Assembly (NCBI GenBank): GCA_038400315.1
Contig: CP151667.1
Location: 5,591,174-5,655,173 of the forward strand
DNA length: 64,000 bases
Direction of reading: 5' to 3'
Source: Isosphaeraceae bacterium EP7
GTDB lineage: Bacteria > Planctomycetota > Planctomycetia > Isosphaerales > Isosphaeraceae
Shown here: piece after piece, positions 42,295-51,559 of the stretch
Layout of the letters: each line of letters begins with the position of its first letter
Position numbering within the stretch: position 1 is the first letter of the stretch
The notes under the pieces: generated by a model
The model's database searches: none
Seen by the model: the letters and a program-made list of their open reading frames with translations, nothing else
What the model was told of the DNA's origin: nothing
Translations under genes and position numbers: made by a program

Positions 42295-43386
42295 TCAGAC
42301 CCCCATCGGGGCGGTCGTGTCATCCGTCAGGGACGAGATTTCGCCGCCGGCATCGGTGTCGTGGTCGGCCGGAAGTTCTTCGGGGATCTCGATCTGAGTC
42401 AGCTCGGCAAGCCTCGATGTGATCGTGCGGATCAGTTCGGGGATCCCCTTGCCAGTCACGGCGGAGATCGACAGCGGCTCGACCCCGAGCTCGGCGGCGA
42501 ACCGGTCCCGGGCCTCTTCCGATCCCGTCAGGTCGAGCTTGGTGACGATCAGGAGCTCGGGCCTGGACGAGAGCGCGGGGCTGTAAAGCTCCAGCTCCTT
42601 GCGAATCGTCCGGTAGTTAACGATCGGGTCCGAGCCGTCCATCGGCATGGCGTCGACCAGATGGACCAGCAGCCTGGTCCGTTCGACGTGCCTGAGGAAT
42701 TCATGGCCGAGGCCGTGACCCGAGTGAGCCCCCTCGATCAGGCCGGGGATGTCGGCCACGACGAACGCCTGGTCGCCGTCCCCGTGCACTGTGCCGAGGT
42801 TGGGATACTTGGTCGTGAACGGATAATCGGCGATCTCGGGGTGGGCCCGGGAGATGCGCGAGAGCAAGGTCGACTTGCCGGCATTGGGCAGGCCAAGCAG
42901 GCCGACGTCGGCGATGACCTTCAATTCGAGCGAGATCTTCCGCTCCTCGCCAACCTGCCCCTGCTCATGCTGGCGTGGGGCACGATTGGTGGACGACTTG
43001 AAGTGGGCATTGCCGTGCCCACCTCGACCGCCGCGGGCCGCAATGACTTGGTCGCCGGGGACCTTAAGATCCTTGAGGATGTGCTGGCGTTCCTGGTCGC
43101 GGACGATGGTGCCGACGGGGACGTTGATGATGAGGTCGTCGGCCCCCCGCCCCGAGCAGTCGGAGCCCGACCCGTTATCGCCTTTTTCGGCCCGCCAGTG
43201 CCGCTGGCTGGAAAGGTGGGCGAGGTTGGTGAGCCCATCGGCGGCGCGGATGATCACGCTGCCGCCGCCCCCGCCGTCGCCACCATTGGGGCCGCCCTTG
43301 GGCGCGTATTTCTCGCGACGGAAGGCCAAAGCCCCGTTGCCACCGTCTCCGGCCTTGACGTAGATGGCCACGCGATCGACGAACAT
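42295..43386 (-). CDS. obg: Obg-family GTPase
   Basis: 363 residues. The glycine-rich Obg fold (VKAGDGGNGALAFRREKY, GGDGGGGGSV, GGRGGHGNAHF) precedes the G domain with GLPNAGKSTLL, DIPGLIEGA and TKLD. It is a ribosome-assembly and stress GTPase. It follows rpmA by 161 nt, as in many bacteria. Confidence 0.97.
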   Translation of the reverse strand: MFVDRVAIYVKAGDGGNGALAFRREKYAPKGGPNGGDGGGGGSVIIRAADGLTNLAHLSSQRHWRAEKGDNGSGSDCSGRGADDLIINVPVGTIVRDQERQHILKDLKVPGDQVIAARGGRGGHGNAHFKSSTNRAPRQHEQGQVGEERKISLELKVIADVGLLGLPNAGKSTLLSRISRAHPEIADYPFTTKYPNLGTVHGDGDQAFVVADIPGLIEGAHSGHGLGHEFLRHVERTRLLVHLVDAMPMDGSDPIVNYRTIRKELELYSPALSSRPELLIVTKLDLTGSEEARDRFAAELGVEPLSISAVTGKGIPELIRTITSRLAELTQIEIPEELPADHDTDAGGEISSLTDDTTAPMGV

Positions 43387-43547
43387 GGGAGCACTCTCGC
43401 CAGAGGGAGCGGATTCGCTCGACTTCGAGGCGACCTGGAGACGTGAACGAGGTGCCGGAGGTCCGACCCTAAGTTAGGCCGGCTCCCGCACCTCATGGAA
43501 GATCAGACGGATCGATCGGGCGGGATTCGCCCGGATGCGACCCTTGA

Positions 43548-43826
43548 TCAGACGGCGACTGCGGCGACGGGGGCATCTTCCAGGATCGGATCGACGTTGA
43601 TCCGGCGGCCGTCGCGATCGAACCGGACCGTGCCGTCGATCAGCGTGAAGATCGTGAAGTCGCGGCCCAGGCCCACGTTCTTGCCGGGGGTCCAGCGCGT
43701 GCCACGCTGGCGGCAGATGATGCTGCCGGCGCGGGCAAACTGGCCGCCGTACAGCTTGATGCCCAGCATCTTCGGATTCGAGTCGCGGCCGTTGCGGCTT
43801 GATCCCTGACCCTTTTTATGTGCCAT
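43548..43826 (-). CDS. rpmA: 50S ribosomal protein bL27
   Basis: 92 residues, starting [16 protein letters not shown] with RLGVK-like LGIKLYGGQ and the usual [19 protein letters not shown]. The N-terminus reaches the peptidyl-transferase centre. The usual upstream neighbour rplU (bL21) is not present; a dehydrogenase gene on the same strand lies there instead. Confidence 0.97.
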   Translation of the reverse strand: MAHKKGQGSSRNGRDSNPKMLGIKLYGGQFARAGSIICRQRGTRWTPGKNVGLGRDFTIFTLIDGTVRFDRDGRRINVDPILEDAPVAAVAV

Positions 43827-43964
43827 CGACGAAACACCCTCGTTCTCGGACTCTCAGGCGGCCATACCCGGCTCGCCGTGGGCGCAATGCGGTCTCGCCC
43901 AGCGGCGGAACGGTAAACCCCGAGCATACCCAAGTCTCACGAATGCTGGCAACCCACGTCGACT

Positions 43965-44957
43965 TCAGATTCGCGACCTGGGATTGCGCAAGACCTCGCG
44001 ATTCACCAGGTTCCTGGGGGCTTCCCCGGACAGGATCCGGCGGGCTTCCTGGGCCGCCTTGGTCCGCATCTCCACGAATCCTTCCCCGCTGTAGAACGCC
44101 GAATGCGGCGTCAGGATGACCTCGGGGTGCGACCTCAGTCGATCGTCGTCCAGCGGCTCGCGTTCGAAGACGTCGATGCCCGCGCCCGAAAGGTGCCCGG
44201 ACTCGAGCGCGGCGATGAGTGCCTCCTGGTCCACCAGGCCGCCGCGAGCCGTGTTTAACAGGATCGCGCCCGGGGGCAGAAGGGCGAGCGTCCGCGCATT
44301 GATGATGTGATGGCTCGTGTGGTCCAGGTAGCAATGCAGGCTGAGGAATTGACTCTGGGCCAGTAGCGAGTCCAGGTCGTACTCGCGGCGGATGCCCAAC
44401 GCCTTCTCCATGCCCGGCGGCTGCACCGGATCATAGAAGACGACGTCCAGCCCGAAGGCCTTGGCCCGCAGCGCCGTGGCGATGCCGATCCGGCCGCAGC
44501 CGATCAGCCCCAGGGTCTTGCCACGCAGCCTGGGGGCCGACTGCCCCACCTTGTAATCCCAGACGCCGGCCCGCATCGACGCGTCGAGGTGCAGGAGCTT
44601 TCGAGTGGTCGCAAGCAGCAACATGATCGCGTGATCGGCGACCTCTTCGGTGCCGTAATCGGGCACGTTGCAGACGAGGATCCCGCGCTCGCCGGCCGCC
44701 TTCCAGTCGACATTGTTGTAGCCGACCCCCGCGCGGATCACGGCCTTGCAACGCTCGGCCTTTGCGAAGGTGGCGTCGGTCAGGGCCGCGATGTCGTGGA
44801 AGATGATGATGACATCGGCGTCGCGGCAGAGTTCCTCGATGTCGCGCTCGTGCGTCGCGTGGCCGAGCACCAGGTCGGCCAGGCCGGAAAGTTCGGGAGC
44901 TTCGAGCGTCGTCTCTTCGAGGAAGTCGGTGATCAGAACTCGCTTCGGGCCAGCCAT
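43965..44957 (-). CDS. D-2-hydroxyacid dehydrogenase (C-terminal-binding-protein-like)
   Basis: 330 residues from the ATG at 44957. NAD-binding GLIGCGRIGIATALRAKAFG, catalytic Arg in LNTARGGLVD, Glu in DVFEREPLD and His in LTPHSAF form the family's active site. It reduces 2-keto acids or oxidises D-2-hydroxyacids. The substrate is unknown; it resembles phosphoglycerate-dehydrogenase/CtBP-type enzymes. It overlaps the end of the upstream membrane-protein gene by 25 nt. Confidence 0.88.
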   Translation of the reverse strand: MAGPKRVLITDFLEETTLEAPELSGLADLVLGHATHERDIEELCRDADVIIIFHDIAALTDATFAKAERCKAVIRAGVGYNNVDWKAAGERGILVCNVPDYGTEEVADHAIMLLLATTRKLLHLDASMRAGVWDYKVGQSAPRLRGKTLGLIGCGRIGIATALRAKAFGLDVVFYDPVQPPGMEKALGIRREYDLDSLLAQSQFLSLHCYLDHTSHHIINARTLALLPPGAILLNTARGGLVDQEALIAALESGHLSGAGIDVFEREPLDDDRLRSHPEVILTPHSAFYSGEGFVEMRTKAAQEARRILSGEAPRNLVNREVLRNPRSRI

Positions 44958-45661
44958 CGTTGTTCGTCCTTCGGAGGGAGAGGGTCGTTGCGTTCGGCCC
45001 GCCGGGCCGGGGCCCGATCGGTGACCAGGTCTGCGTTCGCGTCGAGCCAGGCGACCGTGCCCCCGGGGTCGGCAAGGGCGAAGATCTCCTCGACTCCGTC
45101 GCGTCGAGTGAGTCGGACGTAGTCCGGTAGATCTCGGACCATCCCGAGGAACATCCGCGGAGCTTCGACGACCTTGACATCGGACCAATCGCCGGCGGGC
45201 AGGCAGAGGGGTTCGTGGTCCGACGAGTCGGGGAAGAACCAGAGACGCGTGTTGGTGCGGACGAGCATCCCCGGCCCCCACGACCAACCGCCACGTCGCC
45301 GCGCGGGGCTCGAGCCGATGACCGACTCGAACGCACCCAGGTGGAACGACGCCGCCTCTCCGCCTGAGGACGGCGCGTGCCAGCGTAAGACCGCGGGACG
45401 GATGATGAGCCGGACGATCAGGTCGGCCGCGATCGTACAGCCGGCGGCCACCATGAATGCGATGAAGAGGAACCGGGGCGAATAGAAGAAGAAGATCGCC
45501 CACCGGGGCAGGGCCGGCGGGTTCGCCAGCTTGCCCGCCTCGCTCCAGAGGGCCATCTCCACAAGCAGGAAGAGGACCATCGAGAGGCGAAACAGGAGGC
45601 GTGCGAAGGCCAGGCGAACTTTGGGCCTCGATCTGGCCGCAGGCTCGGTCTCGTTCGACAT
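44933..45661 (-). CDS. predicted membrane protein
   Basis: 242 residues from the ATG at 45661. Two hydrophobic segments near the N-terminus (about 20-40, and 52-80 with FFFYSPRFLFIAFMVAAGC) are followed by a soluble domain of about 150 residues. I do not recognise the family. It overlaps the dehydrogenase start, so the two genes are probably co-expressed. It is divergent from the aldolase gene. Confidence 0.6.
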   Translation of the reverse strand: MSNETEPAARSRPKVRLAFARLLFRLSMVLFLLVEMALWSEAGKLANPPALPRWAIFFFYSPRFLFIAFMVAAGCTIAADLIVRLIIRPAVLRWHAPSSGGEAASFHLGAFESVIGSSPARRRGGWSWGPGMLVRTNTRLWFFPDSSDHEPLCLPAGDWSDVKVVEAPRMFLGMVRDLPDYVRLTRRDGVEEIFALADPGGTVAWLDANADLVTDRAPARRAERNDPLPPKDEQRWLARSEF

Positions 45662-45788
45662 GGAGACGGACCTCAATGACCCGCAGCTCGCTCGTTTGAC
45701 CCGGCCGGGGCGCCGCTTCGTTATCGCCGACCGGACGTGTACGATCAAGTCTCTGAGCGATCGACCCCAGACGAGACGAGGGCCGCCC

Positions 45789-46562
45789 ATGCTCCGGATC
45801 AAGCCGCTACTAGCCGAGGGGAAGGTCGTCCGCCTCTTCGGCGTCGGCCAGCTGTTCCTCCCCAAACTGGTCGAGATCGTCGGCCGCCACTCCGGCTTCG
45901 ACGGCCTCTGGATCGACGCCGAGCACGCGGGCCTGACGATGAAGGAGATCGAGCTGGCCACCCTGGCGGCCGACGCGGCGGGGCTCGATCACTTCGTCCG
46001 GATGCCCGCGACCGACTATGCCTCGGTCATGCGGGCGCTCGAAGCGGGCGCGCACGGCATCATGGTGAGCATGGTCCGGGAGGCGGCCGACGCCGAGCAG
46101 GCGGTGCGCTGGGCCAAGTTCTGGCCGAGGGGCGAGCGCGGCATGAATGGAGGCAATCGGGATGGCCGGTTCGGGCTGACCCCGCTTTCCGAGTATGTGG
46201 TCGACGCTAACGCGGAGACGTTCGTCGGCATCCAGATCGAGACCGCCTCGGCGATTGAGCAGATCGACGCAATCGCCGCGGTGCCCGACGTCGACCTCCT
46301 GTTCGTCGGCCCCGCCGACCTCAGCCAGGTCCTGGGCGTGCCCGGCCAGTTCGAGCATCCGAAGTGCCTGGCGGCGATCGAGAAGATCGCCGAGGCCTGT
46401 GCCCGCGCGGGCAAACCCTGGGGGACCGTGCCGCGTGGGCCCGAATATGCCGCGAGGATGGAGGCCCTGGGCTGCCGGATGTTCGTCATCGGCATCGATA
46501 TCCACGTCGTCCACGCCGGGATCCGGGCCGCGCTGGAGCGGTACGCGACACTTGGCACCTGA
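45789..46562 (+). CDS. HpcH/HpaI-type class II aldolase
   Basis: 257 residues from the ATG at 45789. GLWIDAEHAGLTMKEIE, MVSMVREAADAEQAV and VGIQIETASAIEQID mark the metal-binding Glu and Asp (in FVGPADLSQVLG) of the HpaI family (4-hydroxy-2-oxovalerate/2-keto-3-deoxyacid aldolases). It cleaves a 2-keto acid to pyruvate and an aldehyde. It is followed by an RraA-family gene, a plausible functional partner since some RraA relatives are aldolases of keto acids. Confidence 0.85.
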   Translation: MLRIKPLLAEGKVVRLFGVGQLFLPKLVEIVGRHSGFDGLWIDAEHAGLTMKEIELATLAADAAGLDHFVRMPATDYASVMRALEAGAHGIMVSMVREAADAEQAVRWAKFWPRGERGMNGGNRDGRFGLTPLSEYVVDANAETFVGIQIETASAIEQIDAIAAVPDVDLLFVGPADLSQVLGVPGQFEHPKCLAAIEKIAEACARAGKPWGTVPRGPEYAARMEALGCRMFVIGIDIHVVHAGIRAALERYATLGT

Positions 46563-46688
46563 TCGCCGACCTCAGGCCCTGGCCACTTCAGAGGCGAGAG
46601 GCGATTGACGCGGCCCGGCATCTAATTAGAGTAGGGGCCCCAGAGCCGGGTCGGGCGTTCCTCTCTTGCAGCGACGAGGCAGAGTTTC

Positions 46689-47399
46689 ATGGCGACAGCG
46701 ATCCTCAATGAGACGCAGCTCGAAGAGCTGCGCCGGTACAACACGCCGACGATCGCGAACGCGATCGAGATCTTCGACGTCCGCCCGCGCCATGTTGGCT
46801 TCCTGCCTCATGAGATCCGCTGCCTCCTGCCCGAGATAGGCCCGATCATCGGCTACGCGGTGACGTCGCAGACCAGGGCGCTGCCCAGGCAAGACGATGA
46901 GCCGACGGCTGACCTGCTCGGAGACTATCTCCGCTACGTCGCCGCCCAGCCAGGTCCGAAGATCGCCGTGGGGAGTGACCTCGACGATCCGCCGGGTCTT
47001 GGAGCCCAGTTCGGCGAGGTGACGGCCACGATCCACAAGAAGCTCGGCTGCGTGGGGCACATCACCGACGGCTGTCCGCGCGACCTCGACGAGGTGGCCA
47101 ATCTGGACTTCGCCCTCTTCGGCCGCAACCCCTGCGTCAGCCACGGCTACGTCCGCCTGGTCGGCTACGGCAAGCCTGTCCGCCTCGCGGGCGTCGAGAT
47201 CAAGCCCGGCGACCTTCTGCACGCCGATAAGCACGGCGTCTGCATCATCCCGCATGAAATCGCCTCCAGGCTCGCCGCGGCCTGCGCCGCCGTCGAGGCC
47301 ATGGAGCGACCGCTGCTGAACGCCTGCACGACCGAGAACTTCTCGCTGGAAAACTACATCGACTTGCGGAACGAGGCCAAGGTGACGATCCGTGAGTGA
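46689..47399 (+). CDS. RraA-family protein (HMG aldolase-like)
   Basis: 236 residues with the RraA fold. GHITDGCPRDLDEV resembles the GxxxDGxxRD signature of RraA-related aldolases, and LLHADKHGVCIIP supplies the conserved DxxGV segment. Members act as 4-hydroxy-4-methyl-2-oxoglutarate aldolases/oxaloacetate decarboxylases, or as RNase E regulators (E. coli RraA). Next to an HpaI-type aldolase, the enzymatic role is more likely. Confidence 0.82.
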   Translation: MATAILNETQLEELRRYNTPTIANAIEIFDVRPRHVGFLPHEIRCLLPEIGPIIGYAVTSQTRALPRQDDEPTADLLGDYLRYVAAQPGPKIAVGSDLDDPPGLGAQFGEVTATIHKKLGCVGHITDGCPRDLDEVANLDFALFGRNPCVSHGYVRLVGYGKPVRLAGVEIKPGDLLHADKHGVCIIPHEIASRLAAACAAVEAMERPLLNACTTENFSLENYIDLRNEAKVTIRE

Positions 47400-47447
47400 G
47401 ACCCGCCAGGTTTCACCCCGACCTCCGTCCGTCGAGGACCGGGCCCG

Positions 47448-48923
47448 ATGACCCATCCGCCCTCCATACTGACGCGGCTCGTCGTCCTTGGGATCGTCCT
47501 CGCGCCCCCGTCACCCCTTCGCGGCGACTTGTTGTACTTCAAAGGGGGGGGACGGGCGCAGGTCGCGGCTCGCGTCGAGGGCGATTCGGTCATTGTCGAC
47601 GCCCCGATGGGGAAGCTCGCCTTCCTGCGATCGGATTTCTTGAAGCTCGTCCCGGGGTTCGACCCCCGGGGGGCCTGGCCGGCACGACGCGAGGCCGTCC
47701 GCGACGCGCCGGCCGAGGCCCAATTCCGCGAGGCCTGGTGGGCCCTGGAAAACGGCCTGCCGCGCGAGGCCGTCGCCCTGCTTCGCGACCTTCATGTCGG
47801 GCACCCCGATCATCAGCCCACGGCCCGGATGATCGCCGCCTATGACAGGCTCTGCGTCCCCATCGAAGATCCCGACCTCTCCTCGCTCACGCCGGCCCTG
47901 GCCCAGGTCGGCCGCCCGCATCGCACGGCTCATCTCCTTCTGTATCATGAAGGGCCCCCCGAGGAGGTCGCCGAACGGGCCGAGATGCTCGAGGACGTGG
48001 TCTCGGCCTACCAGCTGATCCTGACCGGTTGGGGACTCGACCTGAAGCCTCCCGCGCATCGGCTCCCCTCGATCTATCTGAAGTCGCGAGCGAACTATCT
48101 CGAACTCCTCGGGCAGCAGGGCTCGGCGGCGTTCGCCACCACCCGGGGCTATTACCACCCGACGCTCAGAGTCGTCTTCGCCTACGACACCCGGGGCGAC
48201 GAGGCCCAGGCCCGATCCAGGTCGCGGATCGCGGCCGTGCAACGCCAAGTTGACGGCTTCGAGACCATGCTGTCGCGAGTTCCGGAATCGGGTCGGGTGC
48301 TCATCGAGGCGACCGGTGCCGACGGCAGCCGGAGAGTCACCAAGGCGGAAGCCGGCCGGGTCCTCGACGACAAGGTGCGCGACCTCCGGCGCCTTCGGAT
48401 GCTGGCCGATCTCGACTGGCGCGCAATCGACCTGGGGATTGCCGCCCACGAGACGATCCATCAGCTGGCCGTCGAGACCGGGCTCGTCCGCCGCTTCGAC
48501 GACCTGCCGACCTGGCTGCACGAAGGGTTGGCCGCGCAATTCGAGGTCGTCCGGGGTGGCCGCTGGGCCGGATTCCGCAGGGCCCACGACCTGAGGCTCC
48601 CCGATGCCCGCAAGCTCTCGCCCCCGCCTCCGCTGGAACCCCTCGTCCGGGGTCGAGGTTTCGGGCCCGGCTACGACCGCGACCGCTATGCCGCCGCCTG
48701 GTCGCTCGTCGACTTCCTCGCCAATGAAGCCCCCGTGGGCTTCGTCTCGTTCCTCGAGATCCTTCGCACCTCGCCCCCGAAGTTAGCCGATGATCGGGGC
48801 GATCGGGCCTGGAACGCCTTCAAGCTCAGCCTGACCGCTCCGACATCGGACCTTCAGCGAGACTGGCATCGCCACCTGAACGATCGCCGGACACCCCTCG
48901 AAGAGGAAGCCCCGCCCCCATAG
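47448..48923 (+). CDS. secreted DUF1570 protein (gluzincin-like)
   Basis: 491 residues with a signal peptide (about 1-25). The DUF1570 region (about 330-400) holds AAHETIHQLAVETG and PTWLHEGLAAQFE, the layout of a gluzincin zinc site (HExxH replaced by HETIH, with Glu in WLHEG as third ligand). DUF1570 proteins are planctomycete-rich and uncharacterised. It starts 48 nt after the RraA-family gene. Confidence 0.8.
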   Translation: MTHPPSILTRLVVLGIVLAPPSPLRGDLLYFKGGGRAQVAARVEGDSVIVDAPMGKLAFLRSDFLKLVPGFDPRGAWPARREAVRDAPAEAQFREAWWALENGLPREAVALLRDLHVGHPDHQPTARMIAAYDRLCVPIEDPDLSSLTPALAQVGRPHRTAHLLLYHEGPPEEVAERAEMLEDVVSAYQLILTGWGLDLKPPAHRLPSIYLKSRANYLELLGQQGSAAFATTRGYYHPTLRVVFAYDTRGDEAQARSRSRIAAVQRQVDGFETMLSRVPESGRVLIEATGADGSRRVTKAEAGRVLDDKVRDLRRLRMLADLDWRAIDLGIAAHETIHQLAVETGLVRRFDDLPTWLHEGLAAQFEVVRGGRWAGFRRAHDLRLPDARKLSPPPPLEPLVRGRGFGPGYDRDRYAAAWSLVDFLANEAPVGFVSFLEILRTSPPKLADDRGDRAWNAFKLSLTAPTSDLQRDWHRHLNDRRTPLEEEAPPP

Positions 48924-49381
48924 ACTCCTTCTCGGAACATTTTGAAGACCGGAAACCCCGGACAGGCCCGAAGTTTCGCCGAATTCCTCGATAACAAGAC
49001 ATTTTGTCTAAGCGAATGTTGCTCCCGGGCAACACGCCGAGGTCGTCCTCAAAAAATGCGTGAGCAAATGACCCTTTACGTAAAGGAAGACGGGAAGGCC
49101 ACTTAATGCATCCATCCAGCTAAACATCGGCAGGAACGATTGTCCGGCATTTTCCGGCCGCATCGTCGCCCCTACCATGCTTAAGTACGATCTTTCTCGT
49201 GCGTCACGGGCTCGCTAGACTAGAGTAAATCTATCGTAAGTTGGCAGGACGCAGATCGTCATCAAGGGCTTGAGTCGCGATGTTCAGGCGGCTCGTGCGA
49301 CGAGATTTTCCGGGATGCCGGCCCGCGATGTGATCTGCGGCCCGGTCGCTAACTTCCTTCTCGTGGCGAAAGTACGAATCC
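48924..49381. promoter_or_regulatory. leader region with three inverted repeats
   Basis: No gene is seen in these 458 nt. Three inverted repeats lie within 90 nt: AGACA-TTT-TGTCT (48997-49009), GTTGC-TCCCGG-GCAAC (49018-49033) and the perfect 14-bp CCTTTACGTAAAGG (49073-49086). They lie upstream of the HTH/S24-like regulator and may be its operators. Confidence 0.45.
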
Positions 49382-50206
49382 ATGGCCCGCGCGAAAAACT
49401 CTCCCGAGGCGGTCAGGACAAAACATTCCTTGGCGGAACGCTTACGTACGCTGAGGATCGAACTGTATGGCGAGCGTGGCGGCCCCGAGCTGGCGCGTAG
49501 CCTGGGGATCCCGGTGCGGACCTGGTACAACTACGAGGCGGGCGTGACCGTCCCGGCCGAGGTCGCCCTGAAGATCGTCGAGCTGACGTCCGTGGAGCCG
49601 CTCTGGCTGCTGCGGGGCACAGGCGTGAAGTTCCGCGAGGAGTCGGGCCCGGGCGAGACCCGTCGTGAGACCAGCGTCGCAGGCCTGCTGCGCCAGGCCA
49701 TCGAACGGCTCGAGCAAGGCAGGGACTCAAACAGGGCCGAGGGCGAACAGGGGCGCTCCGTCCACGAGCTTCCCGGCACCCCCGAAGACCACGTCGAAGA
49801 TGGCTCGGACTTCGTCCTGATCGCGGTCGAGGACGAAGGCCGGGTGGCACTTTCGCGAGTCTCGGGGCCGCGTTACATCGCCGCCAGGCGCGAATGGCTC
49901 TCGGCCGAGCGCGACTGCCGATGCGTCCAGGTCGAGGGAGATGCCATGGCGCCGATCATCTCGGCAGGCGCCTACGTCGCATTCGCCGAGGCCGAGGAAG
50001 CCGCCTCGACGCTCGACGGAAAGCTCGTGGTCGTCTGGATCGAGGGGCAGCCGATGGTCCGCTGGTTCCAGTACAGCGGCCAGTTCGCCCTGCTGAAGAC
50101 GGAGAATACCTCCGCCGAGATGGCCACCACGCTCGTCGAGCTCGACGCGATCCGCGCCTCAGGCCGGGGCATCCGCCGGGTCCTCTGGATCAACACACCT
50201 CATTGA
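49382..50206 (+). CDS. HTH regulator with inactive S24/LexA-like domain
   Basis: 274 residues. An N-terminal helix-turn-helix (about 31-65: ELARSLGIPVRTWYNYEAG) is joined by an acidic linker to a LexA/CI-type S24 domain at about 165-265. The autocleavage site reads GDAM (186-189) where active members have GDSM, so the nucleophilic Ser is Ala. The region of the general-base Lys reads MVRWF with Arg227. It should therefore bind DNA but not self-cleave. Its 3' end overlaps the convergent P-II gene by 48 nt. Confidence 0.82.
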   Translation: MARAKNSPEAVRTKHSLAERLRTLRIELYGERGGPELARSLGIPVRTWYNYEAGVTVPAEVALKIVELTSVEPLWLLRGTGVKFREESGPGETRRETSVAGLLRQAIERLEQGRDSNRAEGEQGRSVHELPGTPEDHVEDGSDFVLIAVEDEGRVALSRVSGPRYIAARREWLSAERDCRCVQVEGDAMAPIISAGAYVAFAEAEEAASTLDGKLVVVWIEGQPMVRWFQYSGQFALLKTENTSAEMATTLVELDAIRASGRGIRRVLWINTPH

Positions 50207-50536
50207 CCCGCCGTCATCGGGGCCCCAGATGACCGCCTCGCCCAGGCAGGGGACGATCATGATCTTGCCGTCGCCGATTCGACCCGTGCGGGCCTGCCCC
50301 TGAATGGCCCGCACGGCCGCCTCGGCATCCACGGCCCGCACGAAGAGGGTCAATTCCACCTTGGGCAGGAACGACGAGTTATACTCGCTGCCCAGATAGC
50401 GGCTCAGCCGGTTCTTCTGCCGGCCATAGCCCATCGCCTCGCGGACGGTCCCTCCCAGGATCTCGACCCCTTCCAGGGCCGCCAGAACCGCCTGGGCTCG
50501 ATACGGCTTGACCGTCGCGATGATGCAGACCAACAC
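50159..50536 (-). CDS. divergent P-II family signalling protein
   Basis: 125 residues. The P-II core is clear: GGTVREAMGYGRQK, T-loop RYLGSEYNSSFLPKVEL with the Tyr of the EY pair kept, and ARTGRIGDGKIMIVPC. T-loop Arg47 is replaced by Leu, and the C-terminal RTGE ATP-contact segment is absent; instead there is a 20-residue acidic tail. No ammonium transporter or glutamine synthetase gene is adjacent. It may be a specialised PII-like sensor. Confidence 0.82.
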   Translation of the reverse strand: MLVCIIATVKPYRAQAVLAALEGVEILGGTVREAMGYGRQKNRLSRYLGSEYNSSFLPKVELTLFVRAVDAEAAVRAIQGQARTGRIGDGKIMIVPCLGEAVIWGPDDGGSMRCVDPEDPADAPA

Positions 50537-50704
50537 TCACCTCGGATCGTCCCGGCGAACACCCGGCCCGACACCCGAGCCGCGTCCACGAGTTGTACGG
50601 GGCGGGGCGTCTGCTTGACAAGGCGATTGAGGGAGCGGAGATTTGAAGGGACGTGCCCCGGCGATCCGATCCGGGGCCTGCCCTCTTGCGGTTCGAGGTG
50701 ACGC

Positions 50705-51457
50705 ATGCGACGGGTCTCGGTCTTGCTCTTCTCCGCGTCACTACTCGTCGCGACCGGCTGCGGCCTGAAGCGCTATGAGCAGCGCATGGACCTCAGCTTA
50801 GAAAAGCTCAAATACGAGAAGCGCCTCGCCGACAATCTGGCCCCGCCGCCCACCGATCCCAGGTTCCAGGAGCTGGGCATCTACGTCCGCCCGCCCAAAG
50901 GGCTGGAGCTGACCAAGGTCTTCCAGCTAGGCGACGTGCCGCCCGGCCTCTATGACGTGGAAGCCAGCTTCATCGAACCACAGAAGCAGCAGATGCACAT
51001 CGTCGCCCGCAACAAGCAGGCCGCCAAGAAGGCCGTCCCCAAGGGCCAGGCAGCCCCGCCCAAGGCGGCACGCAACGACTTTAATGCCGACGTGCTGCAG
51101 GGCATGCTGGGCCCGGTCTACGGCGTGACCGAAGAGGTTCAGCTCACGAAGCTCAAGGATGAGACCAAGAAGGCACCCCCGGGTGTCGGGGCGGGCAACA
51201 AGTTCAAGCGTCTTCTGTTCCAGGTGGCGACGGGCGCGACCACCAGCGACGTCCAGGTCTACATCTACAAGCAGGACCCGTACGACGTCGCCTTCGTCTT
51301 CGTCTTTCCCACCGGTGACGCCAATAAAGCGGCTTCCAAGATTGAGCTGACCCTCGAATCGTTCGCGGTCGGCGAGCGTGCCAGGCGTATCTTCTCGGGC
51401 GGCAGCGCCGACGAGGAGGGAGAAGGCGTGGAGACCGGCGGCGGGGTCGCCTTCTGA
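50705..51457 (+). CDS. predicted lipoprotein
   Basis: 250 residues. Signal peptide with lipobox LLVATGC (Cys19). The mature protein has no family I can name; it starts with a helical charged segment (KRYEQRMDLSLEKLKYEKRL) and ends Gly/Glu-rich. It probably lies in the periplasm, anchored to a membrane. It is transcribed divergently from the P-II gene and ends before a shared terminator. Confidence 0.72.
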   Translation: MRRVSVLLFSASLLVATGCGLKRYEQRMDLSLEKLKYEKRLADNLAPPPTDPRFQELGIYVRPPKGLELTKVFQLGDVPPGLYDVEASFIEPQKQQMHIVARNKQAAKKAVPKGQAAPPKAARNDFNADVLQGMLGPVYGVTEEVQLTKLKDETKKAPPGVGAGNKFKRLLFQVATGATTSDVQVYIYKQDPYDVAFVFVFPTGDANKAASKIELTLESFAVGERARRIFSGGSADEEGEGVETGGGVAF

Positions 51458-51529
51458 CCGGCCGTTCGATCGCTCATCCCATCCTGTCCATCGCGTCCGA
51501 CGGCCTGCGTCGGCACGCGATCGGGCCCT

Positions 51530-51558
51530 GGGCTGATCCCTCTCTCAGGGATCAGCCC
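51530..51558. terminator. bidirectional terminator hairpin
   Basis: GGGCTGATCCCT and AGGGATCAGCCC form a 12-bp perfect stem with a 5-nt loop, between the convergent lipoprotein (stop 51457) and csrA (stop 51560). No long T-tract. Confidence 0.7.
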
Positions 51559-51559
51559 G

